Position numbers and translations under genes: made by a program
The notes under the pieces: model-generated
The model's input: the letters and a program-made list of their open reading frames with translations, nothing else
Database searches by the model: none
Told to the model about the DNA's origin: nothing
Part shown: one piece after another, positions 1-6,999 of the stretch
How the letters are laid out: each line of letters begins with the position of its first letter
Numbering within the stretch: the stretch's first letter is position 1
Source of the DNA: Desulfobacteraceae bacterium
Lineage (GTDB): Bacteria; Desulfobacterota; Desulfobacteria; Desulfobacterales; Desulfobacteraceae
Length of the DNA: 12,556 bases
Assembly: GCA_023140455.1 (NCBI GenBank)
Contig: JAGLLQ010000056.1
Location: 1 to 12,556, forward strand
Direction of reading: 5' to 3'

Positions 1-343
1 ATATATGTTTTTTATTTTTCTTATTTTCTTCTAAAAATTTCTCATAATGGATGATTTTATCAGTAACTGGTGCTAAAAATAGTATTAAATCACAATCACC
101 TATAGCCTTAAGCGCTTCTTCCAGCATAAATTTATTGATAAGCTTCTCTTGTCTATGAAGTCCCGGAGTATCTACAAATATAATTTGATCATCTTCATGC
201 ATCACTATTGTATTTGATCTTTTTCTAGTAGCATTTGCTTTAGGAGAAACCATATTAATCTTCTCACCAACTAACCAATTTAAAAGAGAACTTTTTCCAG
301 CATTTGGTCTACCTATAGCACTTACATAACCACATTTATTCAT
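1..343 (-). CDS. era: GTPase Era, N-terminal part (gene runs off the window)
   Basis: Era is a membrane-associated GTPase that binds 16S rRNA and helps mature the 30S subunit. The visible 114 residues start at an ATG (complement of 341-343) with an AAGG ribosome site about 9 bases upstream. Residues 11-18 read GRPNAGKS, the P-loop of the Era/TrmE class. ANATRKRSN (36-44) is the switch I segment, where most bacteria have a TTRxR-type sequence, and DTPGLH (58-63) is the G3 motif. The NKxD guanine-specificity motif and the C-terminal KH RNA-binding domain lie beyond the left edge. The [10 protein letters not shown] form is what I associate with Campylobacterota. The gene is divergent from tpx across 158 bases. 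The identity is firm from the P-loop and G3 context; the lineage call is an inference. Confidence 0.93.
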   Translation of the reverse strand, partial: MNKCGYVSAIGRPNAGKSSLLNWLVGEKINMVSPKANATRKRSNTIVMHEDDQIIFVDTPGLHRQEKLINKFMLEEALKAIGDCDLILFLAPVTDKIIHYEKFLEENKKNKKHI

Positions 344-501
344 ATATTATAACCTTTATTTCTAATATAGTTAATTTTATCCTAAATGGTCTTAAGTACC
401 ACCAAATTAGATTAGCCTTAAATATTAGAAAAATAGATTAAGAATAATTTTATCTTATTTAACTAAACTTACACTAATTAAATTAAACACAAGGAAAAAA
501 A

Positions 502-1020
502 ATGTCAACAGTAACTTTTAAACAAGACACAGTATGTAACCTAGCAGGAAATGAGATCAATGTAGGTGATCAAGCACCAATCGTAACAGTAGTAAATTGT
601 AACCCAATGCTTCAAAATGAGCAAGTTGGTGGAGCACAAGAAAATGTTCAATTAGTTGTAGTAGTACCTTCATTAGATACACCAGTATGTGATGCTGAAA
701 CTAGAAGATTCAACACAGATGCAGCAGCATTAGAAAATGTTAATGTTAAAACTGTTTCTATGGATTTACCGTTTGCAGCAGCAAAATTTTGTTCAACAGC
801 TGGTATCGAAAACTTAGCAGTATGTTCTGACTTCAGAAACAAAGATTTCTCAAATGCTTACGGAATGTTATTAGCAGACGGACCTTTAGCAGGTGTTACA
901 GCTAGATGTATTTTTGTAATTGATACAAACGGTGTTGTTACATATAAACAATTAGTTCCAGAAATTACTTCTGAGCCAGATTATGCAGAAGCTTTAGAAG
1001 CAGCGGCAGCAGCTAAATAA
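502..1020 (+). CDS. tpx: Thiol peroxidase Tpx (atypical 2-Cys peroxiredoxin)
   Basis: Tpx reduces hydrogen peroxide and organic hydroperoxides using electrons from thioredoxin. The 172-residue length fits the family (E. coli 168). The peroxidatic cysteine is C63 within PSLDTPVCDAETRRFN, with T60 and R69 (or R68) completing the peroxiredoxin active site. The resolving cysteine is C97 in FAAAKFCSTAG. Both align with E. coli C61 and C95, so the intramolecular disulfide chemistry should be intact. Three further cysteines (C12, C33, C108) have no known role. There is no signal peptide. The start is supported by AAGGA at 491-495, six bases before the ATG. The gene appears monocistronic and ends in a strong terminator. 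Codon use is very AT-rich (AGA for arginine), matching era and unlike the genes after about 2000. Confidence 0.96.
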   Translation: MSTVTFKQDTVCNLAGNEINVGDQAPIVTVVNCNPMLQNEQVGGAQENVQLVVVVPSLDTPVCDAETRRFNTDAAALENVNVKTVSMDLPFAAAKFCSTAGIENLAVCSDFRNKDFSNAYGMLLADGPLAGVTARCIFVIDTNGVVTYKQLVPEITSEPDYAEALEAAAAAK

Positions 1021-1041
1021 TTTAAAGTTTAAAACTTTAAA
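1021..1041. repeat. Perfect 10-bp inverted repeat directly after the tpx stop codon
   Basis: TTTAAAGTTT and AAACTTTAAA are perfect reverse complements separated by one base, starting at the base after the tpx TAA. The stem is purely A/T except for one G-C pair per arm, so it is weak as RNA. Its last three bases (1039-1041) are also the first three of the terminator stem, so the two structures compete at that edge. It may be chance in AT-rich DNA, an extension of the terminator, or a small protein-binding site. Confidence 0.4.
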
Positions 1042-1078
1042 GGGGAGGTTACCTATTTTGGTAATCTCCCCTTTTTTT
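1039..1078 (+). terminator. Rho-independent terminator of tpx
   Basis: The arms AAAGGGGAGGTTACC (1039-1053) and GGTAATCTCCCCTTT (1060-1074) pair over 15 bp with one G-U wobble and a six-base loop. A seven-T tract (1072-1078) overlaps the end of the stem. This is a textbook intrinsic terminator starting about 20 bases after the tpx stop. Read on the other strand the same hairpin is followed by TTTAAAGTTTT, so it may also stop leftward transcripts from the PAS gene ending at 1172. Confidence 0.93.
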
Positions 1079-1171
1079 ATACTCAAAAAAAATCTAAAAG
1101 TGAAACTTTCAAAATATTTTTATCTAAATTCTATTCAGCTTTTTTATAAATCAAAATTGCTAAAGCAACCG

Positions 1172-1561
1172 CTATTCGCTTTTTTTCCACTCTTTATATA
1201 AAGCATCATGAGTTTCTATCTCTTTTTTTGAAGGTTTTCTTCTACAAGAAAGGTATCCTTTGCTTCCATCACATGTTTCAAAAGGATAAACTGTTGCATA
1301 TACCCAATAGTATCCACCACTTTTAGTTGCATTTTTTACAAATCCTGTCCATATATTTCCAGCTTGCACAGTATCCCATAAAGATTTAAATGCAATTTTT
1401 GGCATATCAGCATGCCTTACACAACTATGTGGCTGACCAATAAGTTCACTAAGATTATACCCAGCTAATTTACAAAAATCATCATTAGCAAAAGATATTA
1501 TACCTTTTGCATCTGTTTCACTTACAAGAAATGCGTATTCATCTAAAACTGTTTCATTCAT
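1172..1561 (-). CDS. Aer/CetB-like PAS-domain energy-taxis sensor
   Basis: This 129-residue soluble protein is essentially one PAS domain (about 8-110) plus a short helical tail. It resembles the N-terminal FAD-binding PAS of E. coli Aer: GQPH at 42-45, RHADMPKIAF at 49-58, W71 in IWTGFVKN, and YYWVYA at 84-89 followed by VYPF. In Campylobacter such a stand-alone PAS protein (CetB) works with a separate transducer (CetA) to sense redox or energy state and steer swimming. Here it follows a chemotaxis receptor gene by 18 bases on the same strand, the CetA-then-CetB order. The ATG has an AGGGAG ribosome site at 1570-1575. FAD binding and the CetB role are inferred from family resemblance and position. 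The true partner receptor is probably not the one present upstream, because that gene looks chimeric. Confidence 0.85.
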   Translation of the reverse strand: MNETVLDEYAFLVSETDAKGIISFANDDFCKLAGYNLSELIGQPHSCVRHADMPKIAFKSLWDTVQAGNIWTGFVKNATKSGGYYWVYATVYPFETCDGSKGYLSCRRKPSKKEIETHDALYKEWKKSE

Positions 1562-1579
1562 AATATAATCTCCCTAACT

Positions 1580-3169
1580 TTAAAATTTTTTAGATTGAGC
1601 ATCTGACATAAGCTCATTTGCCATACTTCTTACTTCTGATGCTATATTTGAAACATTGTTAGCCTCACTAGCATTTTCTTGAGTTACCCTATCAAGCATA
1701 GTAACAGCATCATTAATTTGTTCAATACCAAGCATCTGTTCTTTAGAAGCAGAGCTTACATCTTCAATAATATGGATTGTTTCACCAATATGTCCATTTA
1801 ATGTTTCATAACCACTAATCATATCAGAAGATATTTTTTTACCTTCATTTGCTTTAGTTGTTGCAGACTCAACCAATGCTTTAATTTCATTGGCAGCTTC
1901 AGCTGATCTACTTGCAAGATTTCTAACCTCTTGTGCAACAACTGCAAAACCTTTTCCTGCTTCTCCTGCTCTTGCTGCTTCAATGGTTGCATTCAACGCT
2001 AGCAGGTTTGTCTGTTCCGAGATATCTGTAATAGTTTCAGAAACCCGACCAATTTTGTTGGCAGCATTGCCAAGATCATCCACTCTTGAAGATGCCGTTT
2101 CAACTCTTTCAACAGCTTTATTTGAAATGTGACTTGCCTTGTCAGCATTTTGTGCAATATTTTTACTGGTATCACTCATCTGGGATGTTGATTCTGCTAT
2201 CAACTGAGTATTGGTACTCAGTTCTTCCATTGCAGCTGCTACTGCATTCATGTCTTCGCTCATAACTTCAGCATTATTTGCAACATTTTTAGTTTTTTCT
2301 GCAGAGGCATCCGTCTCTTCAGAAAGTTCTTTTGCAATCACTCTCATTTCATTGGAAGAATTATGCAGGTTCAATGCCTCTTTGTAGATTTTTTTCATGC
2401 TATCCTGCAGGGATTGGGCAAAGGTATTTAAATTATATCCTAAAAAATCCAGCTCATCCAGCTTGTTTTCTGGTTTGTCTGCTGTATCAAATCTTCTGGT
2501 CAAATCCCCTTTTTTCATTTCTTTTGCAGTGTCAGCGGACTGTAAGAGATTTTTGATAATACCTGCAATCAGAATAATACTTGTCACCATGAGAATGATG
2601 CCGGTGACTAAGCCTAAGAGCTGAAAGATAATTAATCGTTGTACTTTTTTTTCAGCAAGCTTTTGGAGCATCATCACAGCAGTATTCATCTCCTGTAAAA
2701 GGTTTATATTATTTTTTTTTATATAGCTCAGGGACGCTGCTGTATCTCCTTTTTGGCTAGAAATGTTTTTTATATGTAGAGAGAAATCTTTCCAGATTTC
2801 TTTTACCTTTACAAGCTGTGAATAGGCAGGCTCTGATGGTTTTGGGATAGCTGCATAATCCCCTTCTAAGTCCAGAGAAAGCGGAGCTTTCCCGGAATCA
2901 GCCAAGGCAGACAGAGTAATATCAAATACTTTCACTGTATTGCTTGCAGTAGAACGCAATTTTTTCTTTTGTTCAGCATCAGCCGATGCGGCACATAGGA
3001 AAATTTCTTTTGACATTTTTTGAGAAAGCATGCGCTGACGCCCGGCAAGGTTGATAACAAGGCCATCAGCCTTTTGTGCTGACGTGGTGTACCAGGTAAA
3101 AAGAAACATTGATAAAATAATTAAAGACAATCCCGCAACAATCAGACCTAACTTATATCGTATAGCCAT
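1580..3169 (-). CDS. Methyl-accepting chemotaxis protein, PilJ-type sensor; probably a chimeric gene
   Basis: A transmembrane chemotaxis receptor that would signal to CheA through CheW. From the ATG at 3169 (529 residues): TM helix about 7-28; periplasmic region with [13 protein letters not shown] (40-52), the hallmark of the PilJ/NarX-type sensor; TM helix about 179-205; HAMP about 206-258; then the helical signalling domain with its hairpin tip about 385-419. I prefer this ATG because AAAGGA (3177-3182) sits seven bases upstream; a TTG at 3193 would add eight residues. The frame is intact, but the C-terminal part (about residue 413 on, bases 1580-1933) matches Campylobacterota receptors in wording ([20 protein letters not shown], ending SKKF) and is AT-rich. 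The N-terminal part uses more CTG, CGC and GGC codons and looks desulfobacterial. The two parts meet inside the near-universal [15 protein letters not shown] segment. Confidence 0.9.
   Translation of the reverse strand: MAIRYKLGLIVAGLSLIILSMFLFTWYTTSAQKADGLVINLAGRQRMLSQKMSKEIFLCAASADAEQKKKLRSTASNTVKVFDITLSALADSGKAPLSLDLEGDYAAIPKPSEPAYSQLVKVKEIWKDFSLHIKNISSQKGDTAASLSYIKKNNINLLQEMNTAVMMLQKLAEKKVQRLIIFQLLGLVTGIILMVTSIILIAGIIKNLLQSADTAKEMKKGDLTRRFDTADKPENKLDELDFLGYNLNTFAQSLQDSMKKIYKEALNLHNSSNEMRVIAKELSEETDASAEKTKNVANNAEVMSEDMNAVAAAMEELSTNTQLIAESTSQMSDTSKNIAQNADKASHISNKAVERVETASSRVDDLGNAANKIGRVSETITDISEQTNLLALNATIEAARAGEAGKGFAVVAQEVRNLASRSAEAANEIKALVESATTKANEGKKISSDMISGYETLNGHIGETIHIIEDVSSASKEQMLGIEQINDAVTMLDRVTQENASEANNVSNIASEVRSMANELMSDAQSKKF
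1931..1987. other. Putative chimeric junction between two genomes
   Basis: These bases encode about residues 395-413 of the receptor (counted from the ATG at 3169), [19 protein letters not shown], a stretch conserved across distant phyla. To the left all genes look like Campylobacterota and DNA is AT-rich with AGA arginines. To the right all genes look like Desulfobacterota with a richer codon set. The preceding [11 protein letters not shown] wording is usual for Desulfobacterota, while the following [14 protein letters not shown] is usual for Campylobacterota. A shared near-identical block is where an assembler would cross from one genome to the other; homologous recombination could act there too. 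Confidence 0.65.
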
Positions 3170-3176
3170 TGGCTTA

Positions 3177-3182
3177 TCCTTT
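3177..3182 (-). promoter_or_regulatory. Ribosome binding site deciding the receptor start
   Basis: AAAGGA on the minus strand lies seven bases before the ATG at 3169. The alternative TTG at 3193 has no comparable purine-rich site, so the ATG is favoured. Confidence 0.6.
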
Positions 3183-3222
3183 CGTGCAAACAAATTGAAG
3201 AATTATTTTTTAAGCCTAACAT

Positions 3223-3250
3223 AAATCGCATAAGTGTGCAAATAGTTTTA
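3223..3250 (-). promoter_or_regulatory. Possible sigma-28 (FliA-type) promoter of the receptor gene
   Basis: On the minus strand TAAA (3250-3247) is followed after 16 bases by TGCGATTT (3230-3223), which contains the CGAT core of the flagellar/chemotaxis sigma-28 element (consensus TAAA-N15-GCCGATAA). Spacing is one base long and the flanks match poorly, but position fits, about 55 bases before the receptor ATG, and receptors are commonly FliA targets. The rest of the 287-base gap between the receptor and HDOD genes shows no gene, tRNA or riboswitch I can recognise. Confidence 0.3.
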
Positions 3251-3386
3251 ATGAAAAAAATTAAGCTCTATAAGATCATATCTATCAGGTTGTTGATTTG
3301 AGTGGATGGGGTAATCCTGTTAAATATCAATGGTTGGGAGTCGTTGTTAGGAATGATTAAATTTCATTGTATAAATGATTTAGTTA

Positions 3387-3417
3387 TTGTATACTTTTTA
3401 GATATAGTAATTATAAT
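3387..3417 (+). promoter_or_regulatory. Possible sigma-70 promoter of the HDOD operon
   Basis: An exact TATAAT -10 hexamer at 3412-3417 lies 40 bases before the HDOD start. The best -35 candidate is TTGTAT at 3387-3392 with a long 19-base spacer, so the -10 carries most of the support. The sequence is AT-rich and chance matches are likely. Confidence 0.3.
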
Positions 3418-3456
3418 TTCGTAAAAATTAACAATGGATTAATTATTGGATTGGTT

Positions 3457-4365
3457 ATGGATATATCTGAAGCTGACAGCGAAAAAATAATAAATAAATA
3501 TATATCTAATATGCCAAGCCTTTCAACTACCATTTCAATGGTATTAAAAGTCTGTAACAGCCCTGATACAACTGCTAATGATTTAAACAGAGTAATCTCT
3601 CTGGATCCTGTTTTAACCGGGAATGTGTTAAAATTAATAAATTCAGCATTTTATTCAATGCGCGATCGTGTTACTTCTTTAACTAAAGCTATTATTATGC
3701 TGGGAATGAATACTATAAAAAATCTAGCTATCAGTACTGCGATCCTTGGTACTTTAAATAAAGCGAAATCTGTAAAAACTTCATCAATCGATGCATTCTG
3801 GGAACATTCTATCTGTGTGGGAACCGCTGCTAAAATTATTGCATCAATGCCAGAGCTTGGATTGAAAAATAAAGATGAATTTTTTGTTGCCGGGCTTTTA
3901 CATGATATAGGGAAAATACCATTAATCAGCTGTTTCCCTGAAAATTATTTACTTGTGGAGAAAGCAGTTCATGAGGAAGGTGTAGCAATTATAAGAGCGG
4001 AGAATAAGTTCCTTAATATAAATCATTCTCAGATCGGGAAAAAAGTTGCTGCTAAATGGGGCATTGCAGGATCAATTTATGAAACAATATGCTATCATCA
4101 TTTTCCTTTTACTATTGATGTTGACAATACACAAGTGGTACAGATCGTTGCTCTTGCAGATGTTCTTGCAAAAACTCTTGGAAAAAAAGCAAGTAATGAA
4201 TTGACAGAAGAGCCTGATATAGTGTTTAATTTGAATAATACTTTATTAATTAATATGTTGGATAAAATGAATATTGAATATGATAGTATTGCAGAGATAA
4301 AAGAAACAATTGTTGATGAACTTGAAAAAGCAAAAGAATTTTTACATATAGCTCAAAAAGGATAG
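3457..4365 (+). CDS. HDOD-domain signalling protein with intact HD motif
   Basis: HDOD proteins are regulatory relatives of HD phosphohydrolases, often in c-di-GMP, chemotaxis or stress-signalling networks. In this 302-residue protein the HDOD domain runs from about residue 17 (ISNMPSLSTTISMVLKV) to about 240. Diagnostic stretches are SLDPVLTGNVLKLINSAFY (48-66), FWEHSI with H117, LLHDIGK with H149-D150, H190, and YHH at 213-215. Many HDOD proteins have lost the metal-binding HD pair; here it is kept, so hydrolase activity cannot be excluded. There is no transmembrane segment or attached output domain. The ATG at 3457 is preferred over TTG at 3451; both have only a weak GGA site (3448-3450). 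It leads a tight operon with the MBL hydrolase 17 bases downstream and the receiver-ATPase, suggesting one signalling unit. Substrate and partners are not evident. Confidence 0.92.
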   Translation: MDISEADSEKIINKYISNMPSLSTTISMVLKVCNSPDTTANDLNRVISLDPVLTGNVLKLINSAFYSMRDRVTSLTKAIIMLGMNTIKNLAISTAILGTLNKAKSVKTSSIDAFWEHSICVGTAAKIIASMPELGLKNKDEFFVAGLLHDIGKIPLISCFPENYLLVEKAVHEEGVAIIRAENKFLNINHSQIGKKVAAKWGIAGSIYETICYHHFPFTIDVDNTQVVQIVALADVLAKTLGKKASNELTEEPDIVFNLNNTLLINMLDKMNIEYDSIAEIKETIVDELEKAKEFLHIAQKG

Positions 4366-4382
4366 CAAAAGGTAAGGACAAA

Positions 4383-5303
4383 ATGAAAATTAGATTTTGG
4401 GGAGTCAGGGGATCAATACCCTGTCCCGGGCCAAAAACTATGAAATATGGTGGCAATACCATGTGCATCGAGATGCGGCTTAGTGACCCTGACCGATTGT
4501 TTATTATTGATGCAGGTTCTGGTATCAGAGAACTTGGCAATTACCTGATGGCTAATGATTTCCCAAAAGGTCCTATTAAAGCTGATATTTTTTTGTCACA
4601 TACTCATTGGGATCATATTATGGGATTTCCTTTTTTTACACCAGTATTTATACCTGGGACAAAATTGCGTGTTTACGGGCCTGTTAATTACAAAAAAGAT
4701 ACACTGGAAAAGATTGTTGGCGGGCAATTGGAATATGATTATTTCCCCATACGTCAGGTTGAGCTTAGCGCAGACATTGATTATTTTGAGACAAAAGAAG
4801 GTATATTAGATTTGGGGTATGATAAGGTTAAAGTAACTACCAAAATATTAAACCACCCAATTCTTTGTCTTGGTTACAGATTTGAATATAAAGGTAAAGT
4901 AGTATGTACAGCCTATGATACAGAGCCCTTTCAGAATTTGTTTTATCTTTCTCCTGATGATCCTTCCTATGATGAATCAAGGGTTAAAGAAGGAGAAGAA
5001 TTTGCAGCCGAGCTGAATCAAGAACTTATGGAGTTTTTTGCTGGTGCAGATCTTTTGATACATGATGCTCAGTACACTGCAAAAGAATATTATGACTCAA
5101 AAGTCGGCTGGGGACATACACCTATGGAATATGCAATCAGCTCTGCACAAAAAGCTGGGGTGAAGAATCTTGCCCTTGTTCACCACGAGCCGCTTTATTC
5201 AGATAAAAAACTTGATGAATTATCTGAAAGATATTGTAACTCAGTTAATTTAAGGAATATACAGGTCTTTTTTGCAAGAGAGGGTATGGAAATAAATTTG
5301 TAA
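4383..5303 (+). CDS. Metallo-beta-lactamase-fold hydrolase
   Basis: This 306-residue cytoplasmic protein opens with MKIRFWGVRGSIPCPGP, typical of the COG1235/Lactamase_B_2 group that includes RNase Z-like and class III cyclic-phosphodiesterase-like enzymes. The di-metal site is complete: HTHWDH at 73-78, H158 in LNHP, D179 in AYDTE and H267/H268 in ALVHHEP. D228 (IHDAQY) and H245 (GHTP) are further conserved-looking positions. It should be an active hydrolase, probably of a phosphodiester, but the substrate cannot be read from sequence. There is no signal peptide, which argues against a secreted beta-lactamase. Candidate ribosome sites are AAGGA (4374-4378) and AAAAGG (4367-4372). It sits between the HDOD and receiver-ATPase genes; removal of a cyclic nucleotide or similar signal would fit that setting, but this is inference. 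Confidence 0.9.
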   Translation: MKIRFWGVRGSIPCPGPKTMKYGGNTMCIEMRLSDPDRLFIIDAGSGIRELGNYLMANDFPKGPIKADIFLSHTHWDHIMGFPFFTPVFIPGTKLRVYGPVNYKKDTLEKIVGGQLEYDYFPIRQVELSADIDYFETKEGILDLGYDKVKVTTKILNHPILCLGYRFEYKGKVVCTAYDTEPFQNLFYLSPDDPSYDESRVKEGEEFAAELNQELMEFFAGADLLIHDAQYTAKEYYDSKVGWGHTPMEYAISSAQKAGVKNLALVHHEPLYSDKKLDELSERYCNSVNLRNIQVFFAREGMEINL

Positions 5304-5312
5304 GGGAGATGG

Positions 5313-6215
5313 ATGAATAAATCAACAGCCACAGTTCTTGCCGTAGATGATGAAGTCTATAATCTTAAAATAATTTCATACCATTTGAAGAATGAAAATT
5401 TTGAGGTTCTAACAGCAGGTGACGGACAGGAAGCATGGGATTTACTGGTTGAAACTCCTGAAAAATTCGATGCAGTTCTTTTAGATCGCAGCATGCCGCG
5501 AATGAATGGCATGGAGGTGCTAAGTAAAATTAAATCCCACGATAGTCTGAAAACTATTCCGGTAATTTTTCAAACTGGCATGAAACATCAGGACGATATT
5601 TTAGAAGGTCTTCAGGCCGGTGCATATTATTATCTCACAAAACCTTATAAACGGGATGACCTCAGGACTATTGTAAATGCCGCTGTTTCTGATTCTATTA
5701 AGTATAGAAAACTTGAAAATGAGACTGCTAAAGTCTTAAAGGCTTTTGCGTGTTTAAAAAAAGGAGAATTTGAAGTTTATACCCTGGAACAGGGAGAACA
5801 ATTATCAGCTCTTTTATCCAGCGCCTGTCCTGAACCTCGAAAAGTTGTTGTGGGACTTTGGGAGTTGATTCTTAACGGGATTGAACATGGGAACCTTGGT
5901 ATCTCTTATGCTGAAAAATCACAATTAAATCAGGATAATCAATGGACAGCTGAAATTGAAAGACGATTATCTCTTAGCGAGAATAAAACAAAATTCGTGG
6001 AAATTTTAATGAATCGAGATAGCAGGGGTATAGAATTTATCATACAAGACCAGGGTGATGGCTTTGATTGGCAGGATTATATAGATATATCTCCTGAAAG
6101 AGCATTTGACAGCCATGGACGAGGTATTGCCATGGCATGCATGTATAGTTTTGATAAAGTTGAGTATTTAGGTAATGGTAATATAGTCTCAGCCGTTGTT
6201 TCATTGGATACATAG
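5313..6215 (+). CDS. Receiver domain fused to RsbW-type HATPase (response regulator/serine kinase)
   Basis: The 300-residue protein has a CheY-like receiver at about 5-125: acidic pocket D12/D13, phosphoacceptor D58 in LLDRSMPRMNG, T88 and K110 (LTKP). After a linker comes a GHKL ATPase of the RsbW/SpoIIAB anti-sigma-factor class (about 155-298): N-box ELILNGIEHGN with E184 and N188, G1 box DQGDGFDW from D246, and G2 box SHGRGIAM (267-274). There is no H-box, so it is not a classical histidine kinase. Such proteins usually phosphorylate a STAS anti-sigma antagonist or bind a sigma factor under control of receiver phosphorylation. No STAS, PP2C phosphatase or sigma gene is visible in this window, so its partner is unknown. 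The ribosome site AAGGGAG (5302-5308) overlaps the upstream stop codon, indicating tight coupling with the MBL gene. Confidence 0.92.
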   Translation: MNKSTATVLAVDDEVYNLKIISYHLKNENFEVLTAGDGQEAWDLLVETPEKFDAVLLDRSMPRMNGMEVLSKIKSHDSLKTIPVIFQTGMKHQDDILEGLQAGAYYYLTKPYKRDDLRTIVNAAVSDSIKYRKLENETAKVLKAFACLKKGEFEVYTLEQGEQLSALLSSACPEPRKVVVGLWELILNGIEHGNLGISYAEKSQLNQDNQWTAEIERRLSLSENKTKFVEILMNRDSRGIEFIIQDQGDGFDWQDYIDISPERAFDSHGRGIAMACMYSFDKVEYLGNGNIVSAVVSLDT

Positions 6216-6266
6216 AAGCAGATACCTATAAGATAATCAGATAGAATAATCGATCAGAAAGATGAA

Positions 6267-6282
6267 ACCCTTTACAAAGGGT
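6267..6282. repeat. Palindrome ACCCTTT-AC-AAAGGGT upstream of rdgB
   Basis: A perfect 7-bp inverted repeat around a two-base centre lies between the signalling operon and rdgB. No T-tract follows on either strand, so it is unlikely to be an intrinsic terminator. It ends 22 bases before the extended -10 at 6305-6313, so it adjoins the place where a -35 would sit and could be an operator. Confidence 0.35.
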
Positions 6283-6304
6283 ATCCCCTGCCTTATATTT
6301 ATCC

Positions 6305-6313
6305 TGATATAAT
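6305..6313 (+). promoter_or_regulatory. Probable extended -10 promoter of the rdgB operon
   Basis: TGATATAAT is an exact extended -10 element (TGnTATAAT), 41 bases before the rdgB start. No good -35 hexamer is found 16-18 bases upstream, which is acceptable for the extended class. Its place in the 139-base gap after the receiver-ATPase gene suggests a new transcription unit begins here. Confidence 0.45.
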
Positions 6314-6354
6314 TTTTAACAAACATTATTTTTAAGTAGTATTGGAGATAAACT

Positions 6355-6969
6355 TTGAATAATACTTTAGTACTTGCGACCAGAAATAAAGGAAAAACCA
6401 GAGAGATACAGCATGTTTTAAAAGATTTTCCTGTCATAATAAAAAACCTTGATGATTTTGGACCTATTCCTGAAGTTGTAGAAGATGGTGAAACTTTTGA
6501 TGATAATGCTTATAAAAAATCATCATTTACTGCAAGAGTGCTGGGTCTTCCTGCCCTGGCAGATGATTCAGGACTTTTAGTTGATGCTATTGGAGGAGAA
6601 CCTGGTGTCATATCTGCAAGGTATGCAGGAGAGAATGCAACTGATCAGGAGAATCTTGAAAAAGTATTAACCATGTTAAAAGATAAAGATAACCGTAAAG
6701 CTTCTTTTAAATGCGTGCTTTCTATTGCAATCCCGACAGGGGCAGCTCTTACATATGAGGCAGACTGTGAAGGGGAAATCCTTTCAAAACCTCGTGGCAA
6801 TAACGGTTTTGGATATGATCCGGTTTTTTATTATCCTGAGCTTGATAAAACATTTGCACAATTGACAATTGACGAAAAAGCCAAGGTCAGCCACCGTGGA
6901 AAAGCATTAAAAGAGTTAGGCTCAGAATTTAAGAAAGTGCTTGAGTGGATTGATATACATATGCCTTAA
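6355..6969 (+). CDS. rdgB: XTP/dITP diphosphatase (HAM1/RdgB family)
   Basis: RdgB hydrolyses dITP, XTP and ITP to monophosphates, keeping deaminated purines out of nucleic acids. The 204-residue protein carries every family signature: LATRNKGK at 7-14 for triphosphate binding, DDNAYKKS at 49-56, LADDSGLLVDAIGGEPGV at 68-85 with the metal-binding acidic pair D70/D71, SARYAG at 87-92, GFGYDPVF at 151-158 for base recognition, and SHRGKAL at 179-185. It uses a TTG start, supported by GGAGA (6344-6348) six bases upstream and by the immediate start of the conserved N-terminal strand. It is the first gene of a rightward run continuing with the nitroreductase 30 bases downstream. Being a housekeeping enzyme, it gives little hint of the neighbours' role. 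Confidence 0.96.
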   Translation: MNNTLVLATRNKGKTREIQHVLKDFPVIIKNLDDFGPIPEVVEDGETFDDNAYKKSSFTARVLGLPALADDSGLLVDAIGGEPGVISARYAGENATDQENLEKVLTMLKDKDNRKASFKCVLSIAIPTGAALTYEADCEGEILSKPRGNNGFGYDPVFYYPELDKTFAQLTIDEKAKVSHRGKALKELGSEFKKVLEWIDIHMP

Positions 6970-6999
6970 TTTTTTAATTGATTACTTTAAAGGAGATTT

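Noticed and set aside
1580..3169. Natural domain-shuffled receptor as the leading explanation
   Set aside because: The change affects all neighbouring genes on each side, including housekeeping era, and lies in the most conserved block; an assembly chimera explains this more simply. Not excluded without reads.
3170..3456. Riboswitch, tRNA or small gene in the receptor-HDOD gap
   Set aside because: No cloverleaf, conserved riboswitch core or supported small frame was found; only weak promoter-like sequences are visible.
4250..4540. Minus-strand open frame across the HDOD-MBL boundary
   Set aside because: It overlaps two well-supported genes and has no motif or plausible start signal.
6267..6282. 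Intrinsic terminator for the signalling operon
   Set aside because: The hairpin has a two-base loop at full pairing and no T-tract on either side.
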